NCBI RefSeq assembly: GCF_042932805.1
Contig: NZ_CP170633.1
Span: 1,426,001-1,490,000, forward strand
DNA from: Ascidiaceihabitans sp029251465
GTDB lineage: Bacteria; Pseudomonadota; Alphaproteobacteria; Rhodobacterales; Rhodobacteraceae
DNA length: 64,000 nt
Direction: 5' to 3'
This document shows positions 60,393-64,000 of the stretch, one piece after another. Made by a program: the position numbers and the translations under genes. The notes under the pieces were generated by a model. That model saw only the letters and a list, made by a program, of their open reading frames with translations, made no database searches and was not told the origin of the DNA. Position 1 is the first letter of the stretch. Every line of letters begins with the position of its first letter.

Positions 60393-61508
60393 ATGAGCAC
60401 ACTTTTGATGTCTGAAGACGAAACAATGTTGCAGGACGCCGCGCGTGGTTTTCTGGATGGCGCAGCGCCAGTGTCACATTTGCGCGGCCTGCGTGATGCA
60501 GGCGAAACGCACGACGCGAAACTGTGGGCCGACATGGCCGCAATGGGCTGGACGGGCGTTTTGGTGCCTGAGGACGCAGGCGGGTCCGATATGGGCCATG
60601 CAGCGGCTGGTATATTGGCAAATGAAATGGGCAAAACGCTGGTGACCTCGCCGTTTTTGTCGACTGCCGTGATTGCCGCGACCGCCTTACGTCAGGTTGC
60701 GTCTGATCGGGCGACGGCGGCGTTGGCCCAGATCGCCGAGGGCAAGGTGATTTATGCTTTGGCCGTCGATGAGGGCCACAAGCACGCGCCAGAAAACACG
60801 CAATTACAAGCGGTTGCGGACGGTAATGGATTTAGACTAACGGGCTCAAAAGGGTTTGTTGTCGATGGGTCAAACGCAGATCGTTTGTTGGTTTTGGCGC
60901 AATCGGACACGGGGTTAACCTTGTTTGATGTGCCCGCGGATCGTGACGGGATCACCCGCGCAGCGTCGGCGATGATTGATGCGCGTGATGCGGCGTCAGT
61001 CGATTTCGCGGATGTGCAGGCCACCGGTGATGACGTGGTTGGTACGGTTGGCGATGCGATGACTGTTCTGCGTCCAGCACTAGAGGCAGGTCAGGCCGCT
61101 TTGGCCGCTGAAATGGCCGGCTTGGCAGCTGGCGCGTTTGAAATGACGGTCGGCTATCTGAAAGAACGCAAGCAATTCGGGATCGAAATCGGCCGTTTCC
61201 AAGCGTTGCAACACCGTGCCGCACATTTGTGGTGCGAAAGCGAAGTCACCGCGTCTGCTGTGCGCAACGCGGGCCGGATGTTGGATGAGGATGCTGACAA
61301 TGCTACTATGGCCGTGTCTTTGGCCAAGGCGCGCGCGACGTCTACCGCAAAGCTGGCTGTGATCGAAGGCGTGCAAATGCACGGCGGGATCGGCATGACC
61401 GACGCGTTTGACATGGGCTTTTTCATGAAACGCGCCCGTGTTGCTGCCGAGTGGCTGGGCGACTACGGATACCACGCCGAGCGCGTTGCCGCTGCGCGCG
61501 GGTTTTGA
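60393..61508 (+). CDS. acyl-CoA dehydrogenase-like subunit without the usual catalytic Glu
   Basis: A 371-residue acyl-CoA dehydrogenase homologue: WADMAAMGWTGVLVPEDAGG at the start, a weakened middle domain, and LKERKQFGIEIGRFQALQHRAAHLW plus VQMHGGIGMTDAFDMGFFMKR in the C-terminal helices. The C-terminal WLGDYGYHAERV occupies the place where an active subunit has the EGT motif, so the catalytic Glu appears absent. It probably serves as the structural or FAD-sharing partner of the preceding gene product. Confidence 0.83.
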   Translation: MSTLLMSEDETMLQDAARGFLDGAAPVSHLRGLRDAGETHDAKLWADMAAMGWTGVLVPEDAGGSDMGHAAAGILANEMGKTLVTSPFLSTAVIAATALRQVASDRATAALAQIAEGKVIYALAVDEGHKHAPENTQLQAVADGNGFRLTGSKGFVVDGSNADRLLVLAQSDTGLTLFDVPADRDGITRAASAMIDARDAASVDFADVQATGDDVVGTVGDAMTVLRPALEAGQAALAAEMAGLAAGAFEMTVGYLKERKQFGIEIGRFQALQHRAAHLWCESEVTASAVRNAGRMLDEDADNATMAVSLAKARATSTAKLAVIEGVQMHGGIGMTDAFDMGFFMKRARVAAEWLGDYGYHAERVAAARGF

Positions 61509-61522
61509 AGAAAGGTTTAAGA

Positions 61523-62347
61523 ATGACACCTAACGAATTGTTTTCATTGCATGGCAAGGTGGCGTTGGTCACCGGTGGTGCGACCGGAATTGGCCGCATG
61601 GCCGCCACTGGGTTGATGCAGGCAGGCGCCACTGTCTATATCGCATCGCGCAAGGCGGACGCGTGTATCGCTGTCGCCGCAGAGCTGAACGCGATGAGTG
61701 GACCGGGCGAGGTCATCGGTTTTGCCGGTGACGTCAGCAGCGCAGATGGCGTGGCAGCATTGACCGCTGAAATCACGTCTCGCACCGACAAATTGCACAT
61801 CTTGATGAACAACGCCGGTGTCACGTGGGGCGCGCCGTTGGGGGCGTTTCCGTTTGAGGCATGGGCCAAGGTGCAAGGTGTAAACAACGCCGGTCTGTTC
61901 CATTTGACCCAGTCGTTGCTGCCGATGTTGATTGCGACCGCGACGCCGGACGATCCGGCGCGCGTGGTCAATGTGGGGTCGGTCATGGGTGATGCAGCCT
62001 TGGGTGACGGCGCGTACAGCTATGCCGCGTCAAAGGCTGCGGTGCACCAGATCACCAAGATCATGGCCAAGGAATTGGCGGGCCACCACGTCACCGTGAA
62101 CGCGCTTGCGCCAGGGCCGTTCGTGTCCAAAATGACTGCATTTGCCACAGCAGATGAAGGCATGCGCGAGAAAGTTGGCCACGACGTGCCGTTGGGCCGT
62201 GTCGGCCGCGACGAGGACATCGCAGGCTGCATGCAATTCTTGTGCGGCAAGGGCGGCAGTTTTTTAACCGGTGCGATTTTACCGGTGTCGGGCGGCATTC
62301 AAGTCATGTCAGGACCCAACCTGTTTCGCGCCGCGTTGGAGGGATAG
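61523..62347 (+). CDS. SDR family oxidoreductase (RhlG/3-oxoacyl reductase-like)
   Basis: A 274-residue classical SDR: VALVTGGATGIG, NNAGVTWGAPLG, Ser in NVGSVMG, and SYAASKAAVHQ with the catalytic Tyr/Lys. The end (ILPVSGGIQVM) is normal. The frame from 61451 overlaps the upstream gene heavily; the ATG at 61523, with AAAGG upstream and the Rossmann start just after it, is chosen. In this operon it probably acts on a hydroxyacyl-CoA or related alcohol. Confidence 0.85.
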   Translation: MTPNELFSLHGKVALVTGGATGIGRMAATGLMQAGATVYIASRKADACIAVAAELNAMSGPGEVIGFAGDVSSADGVAALTAEITSRTDKLHILMNNAGVTWGAPLGAFPFEAWAKVQGVNNAGLFHLTQSLLPMLIATATPDDPARVVNVGSVMGDAALGDGAYSYAASKAAVHQITKIMAKELAGHHVTVNALAPGPFVSKMTAFATADEGMREKVGHDVPLGRVGRDEDIAGCMQFLCGKGGSFLTGAILPVSGGIQVMSGPNLFRAALEG

Positions 62348-62350
62348 CAG

Positions 62351-63268
62351 ATGATCCGTTTTGACGATCAGGTCGCAATTGTCACCGGTGCCGGAGTAGG
62401 CCTTGGGCGCTGTCATGCGCTGGGGTTGGCGGCACGCGGCGCGAAGGTTGTGATCAACGATTTGGGTGTCAGCACGCAGGGTACATCCACTGGATCAGAT
62501 GCCGCGCAATCGGTTGTGGCAGAGATCATAGCGATGGGCGGGCAGGCGATGGCGCATGGCGCTGATGTGTCTGATGCCGACCAAGTTGCTGATATGGTTT
62601 CCAAAACAATGGAACGCTTTGGCCGGATCGACATTTTGGTCAACAACGCCGGCATCTTGCTGGACAAGACGTTTGCCAAAATGACCATGGCCGATTTTCG
62701 CAAAGTGATCGACGTGCATCTGATTGGTTCAGCCAATTGCGCCCACGCCGTCTGGCCGATTATGCGCGAACAGAAATACGGGCGCATCGTGCTGACGTCG
62801 TCGGGTTCGGGGCTTTATGGCAACTTTGGTCAGTCCAACTACGGGGCGGCCAAGGCGGCGATGATGGGCCTGATGAACGTCCTGCATATCGAGGGTGCGC
62901 GCGACGATATTCGCGTCAACACGCTTGCGCCTACCGCGGCCACACGCATGACCGAAGAATTGCTACCGCCCGAAGCGTTGGAGGTTCTGAAACCGGAAAC
63001 CATCACGCCGGGGTTGCTGTATTTGGTGTCCAAAGACGCGCCCTCTAAAACCATTCTGAGTGCCGGGGCAGGGACGTTTGCCCAGACCCGCGTGTATGAA
63101 ACCCAAGGCGTGTTGATCGATGGCGACATCACCCCCGAAGCGATCGCCGCACACTGGGAACAGATCACCGACCCAACCAATCAAGAAGAGATGCAAGACG
63201 CGTTCTCGCAGACCCGGAAATACGCCAAACGTGCCGCTGAGGCGCGCAACATTAATCTGGACTGGTAA
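62351..63268 (+). CDS. SDR of the multifunctional enzyme type 2 (hydroxyacyl-CoA dehydrogenase) group
   Basis: A 305-residue SDR. The nucleotide site is VTGAGVGLGRCHALGLAARGAKVVINDLG, the active site Ser is in LTSSGSGLYGNFGQSNYGAAKAAMMGL with Tyr and Lys, and the sequence continues past the usual end with a C-terminal part (AHWEQITDP) typical of the dehydrogenase domain of peroxisomal MFE-2/17beta-HSD4. Such proteins oxidise (3R)-hydroxyacyl-CoA, the product of a MaoC hydratase, which is also present nearby. It starts 3 bases after the previous gene. Confidence 0.86.
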   Translation: MIRFDDQVAIVTGAGVGLGRCHALGLAARGAKVVINDLGVSTQGTSTGSDAAQSVVAEIIAMGGQAMAHGADVSDADQVADMVSKTMERFGRIDILVNNAGILLDKTFAKMTMADFRKVIDVHLIGSANCAHAVWPIMREQKYGRIVLTSSGSGLYGNFGQSNYGAAKAAMMGLMNVLHIEGARDDIRVNTLAPTAATRMTEELLPPEALEVLKPETITPGLLYLVSKDAPSKTILSAGAGTFAQTRVYETQGVLIDGDITPEAIAAHWEQITDPTNQEEMQDAFSQTRKYAKRAAEARNINLDW

Positions 63269-63309
63269 CGCCGGTTCGCTCGTTAAAAACAATCAAAGGA
63301 ATACATCCC

Positions 63310-64000
63310 ATGCGTGACGCAGTCATCGTTTCAACCGCCCGCACCCCAATTGGCAAAGCTTATCGTGGGGCGTTTAACGCGACCACGCCGCAAGCATTGG
63401 CAGCGCATGCCATCGAAAATGCAGTTGCACGCGCAGGTATTGACGGTTCTGAAATCAGCGACGTTGTTTTGGGGGCGGCGTTGCAGCAGGGCCATTCCGG
63501 TGGCAACATCGCCCGCCAAGCGGCCATTCGTGCAGGCCTGCCAGTGACGGTTGCGGGCATGTCACTGGATCGTCAATGCGCCTCAGGTATGATGGCGATT
63601 GCGACTGCGGCCAAGCAGGTCGTGATGGATGGCATGGACGTTGTGATTGGCGGCGGTGTCGAAAGCATTTCCATGGTGCAAACCCAAGAAATGCGTGTGG
63701 GTGCAGATGGTTGGTTGAAAAAGAACAAGCCCGAAATCTACATGACGATGCTGGAAACCGCCGAGAACGTGGCTGAGCGTTTCAACATTTCGCGCGAGCA
63801 GCAAGACGCATACGCCGCGCAATCCCAAGAGCGCACGCATCAAGCCCAAGAAGCCGGCAAGTTCGATGATGAAATCGTCGCGATGACCACCACGATGATG
63901 ATCCAGAACAAAGAAACCAAGGAAATCACCAGCCACGAGGTGACTTTGGGCAAAGACGAAGGCAACCGTCCGGGCACCTCTGCCGAGAGCCTCGCAGGTC
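63310..64000 (+). CDS. acetyl-CoA acyltransferase (thiolase), cut by the right edge
   Basis: The first 230 residues of a thiolase; no stop is reached. It begins MRDAVIVSTARTPIGKAYRGAFN, and the nucleophilic Cys is in SLDRQCASGMMAIA at about residue 90, followed by GGGVESISMVQ. The catalytic His pair and second Cys would lie beyond the window. AAGGAATACATCCC precedes the ATG. It closes the beta-oxidation set (dehydrogenases, hydratase, hydroxyacyl dehydrogenase, thiolase) seen in this island. Confidence 0.93.
   Translation, partial: MRDAVIVSTARTPIGKAYRGAFNATTPQALAAHAIENAVARAGIDGSEISDVVLGAALQQGHSGGNIARQAAIRAGLPVTVAGMSLDRQCASGMMAIATAAKQVVMDGMDVVIGGGVESISMVQTQEMRVGADGWLKKNKPEIYMTMLETAENVAERFNISREQQDAYAAQSQERTHQAQEAGKFDDEIVAMTTTMMIQNKETKEITSHEVTLGKDEGNRPGTSAESLAG

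Overview
The window looks like chromosomal DNA of a marine alphaproteobacterium of the Rhodobacteraceae (roseobacter group). The evidence is the CckA and ChpT cell-cycle phosphorelay genes, the order rplU-rpmA-obgE-proB-proA-chpT, an L21 protein with a C-terminal helix-hairpin-helix extension, an olsB-olsA ornithine-lipid pair, a smo-type polyol operon and a 2,3-dihydroxypropane-1-sulfonate (DHPS) catabolic operon. I see no prophage, insertion sequence, CRISPR array or plasmid function. Identifications are by motif, length and gene order read by eye; no database search was run.

Layout. 1-4.8 kb: a possible partial ORF at the left edge, tRNA-Gly(CCC), a SAM methyltransferase coupled to a corrinoid-reactivating ASKHA ferredoxin-ATPase, and agmatinase. 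4.9-10 kb: guaB, an RsmB-like rRNA methyltransferase and cckA, which has a full CtrA box upstream. 10-16 kb: a sulfotransferase-like gene, then the leftward operon hpsN-SDR-ADH-comD-comE with a strong terminator and a divergent LacI regulator. 16-25 kb: a PLP decarboxylase, a DUF805 protein, and a six-gene operon DUF4129-DUF4350-MoxR-DUF58-SpoIIM-RDD, then a GST. 25-33.7 kb: polyol operon (binding protein, two permeases, sorbitol dehydrogenase, AraC regulator, mannitol dehydrogenase, ATPase, PfkB kinase). 33.7-38.2 kb: IclR regulator, palindromic operator, and a four-gene operon of a stand-alone Rieske protein, a ring-hydroxylating-oxygenase alpha subunit without Rieske ligands, a glutamine-synthetase-like ligase and an unknown protein. 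38.2-51.6 kb: tRNA-Ser(CGA), two DUF2059 proteins, and housekeeping genes (rplU, rpmA, obgE, proBA, chpT, olsBA, rpsB, tsf) with three acetyltransferases and a LysE exporter inserted. 51.7-55.8 kb: an MBL-fold hydrolase, a candidate 6S-like RNA, an aldolase-like protein, an EamA exporter and a coupled aroQ-luxR pair. 55.8-64 kb: a beta-oxidation island (MaoC hydratase, two oxidoreductases, a phosphatase, a probable heteromeric acyl-CoA dehydrogenase, two SDRs and a thiolase cut by the right edge).

The best candidate for an undescribed system is the 34.5-38.2 kb operon. The Rieske cluster and the mononuclear iron site are on separate polypeptides, next to a GS-like ligase. This resembles the logic of aniline catabolism, where an amine is gamma-glutamylated before oxygenation, but with a split oxygenase. 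Other points of interest are the candidate 6S-like RNA, the CtrA box in front of cckA, the LacI operator in front of the DHPS operon, the paired acyl-CoA dehydrogenases of which one seems to lack the catalytic Glu, and a LuxR protein whose AHL-binding Asp is replaced by Ala.
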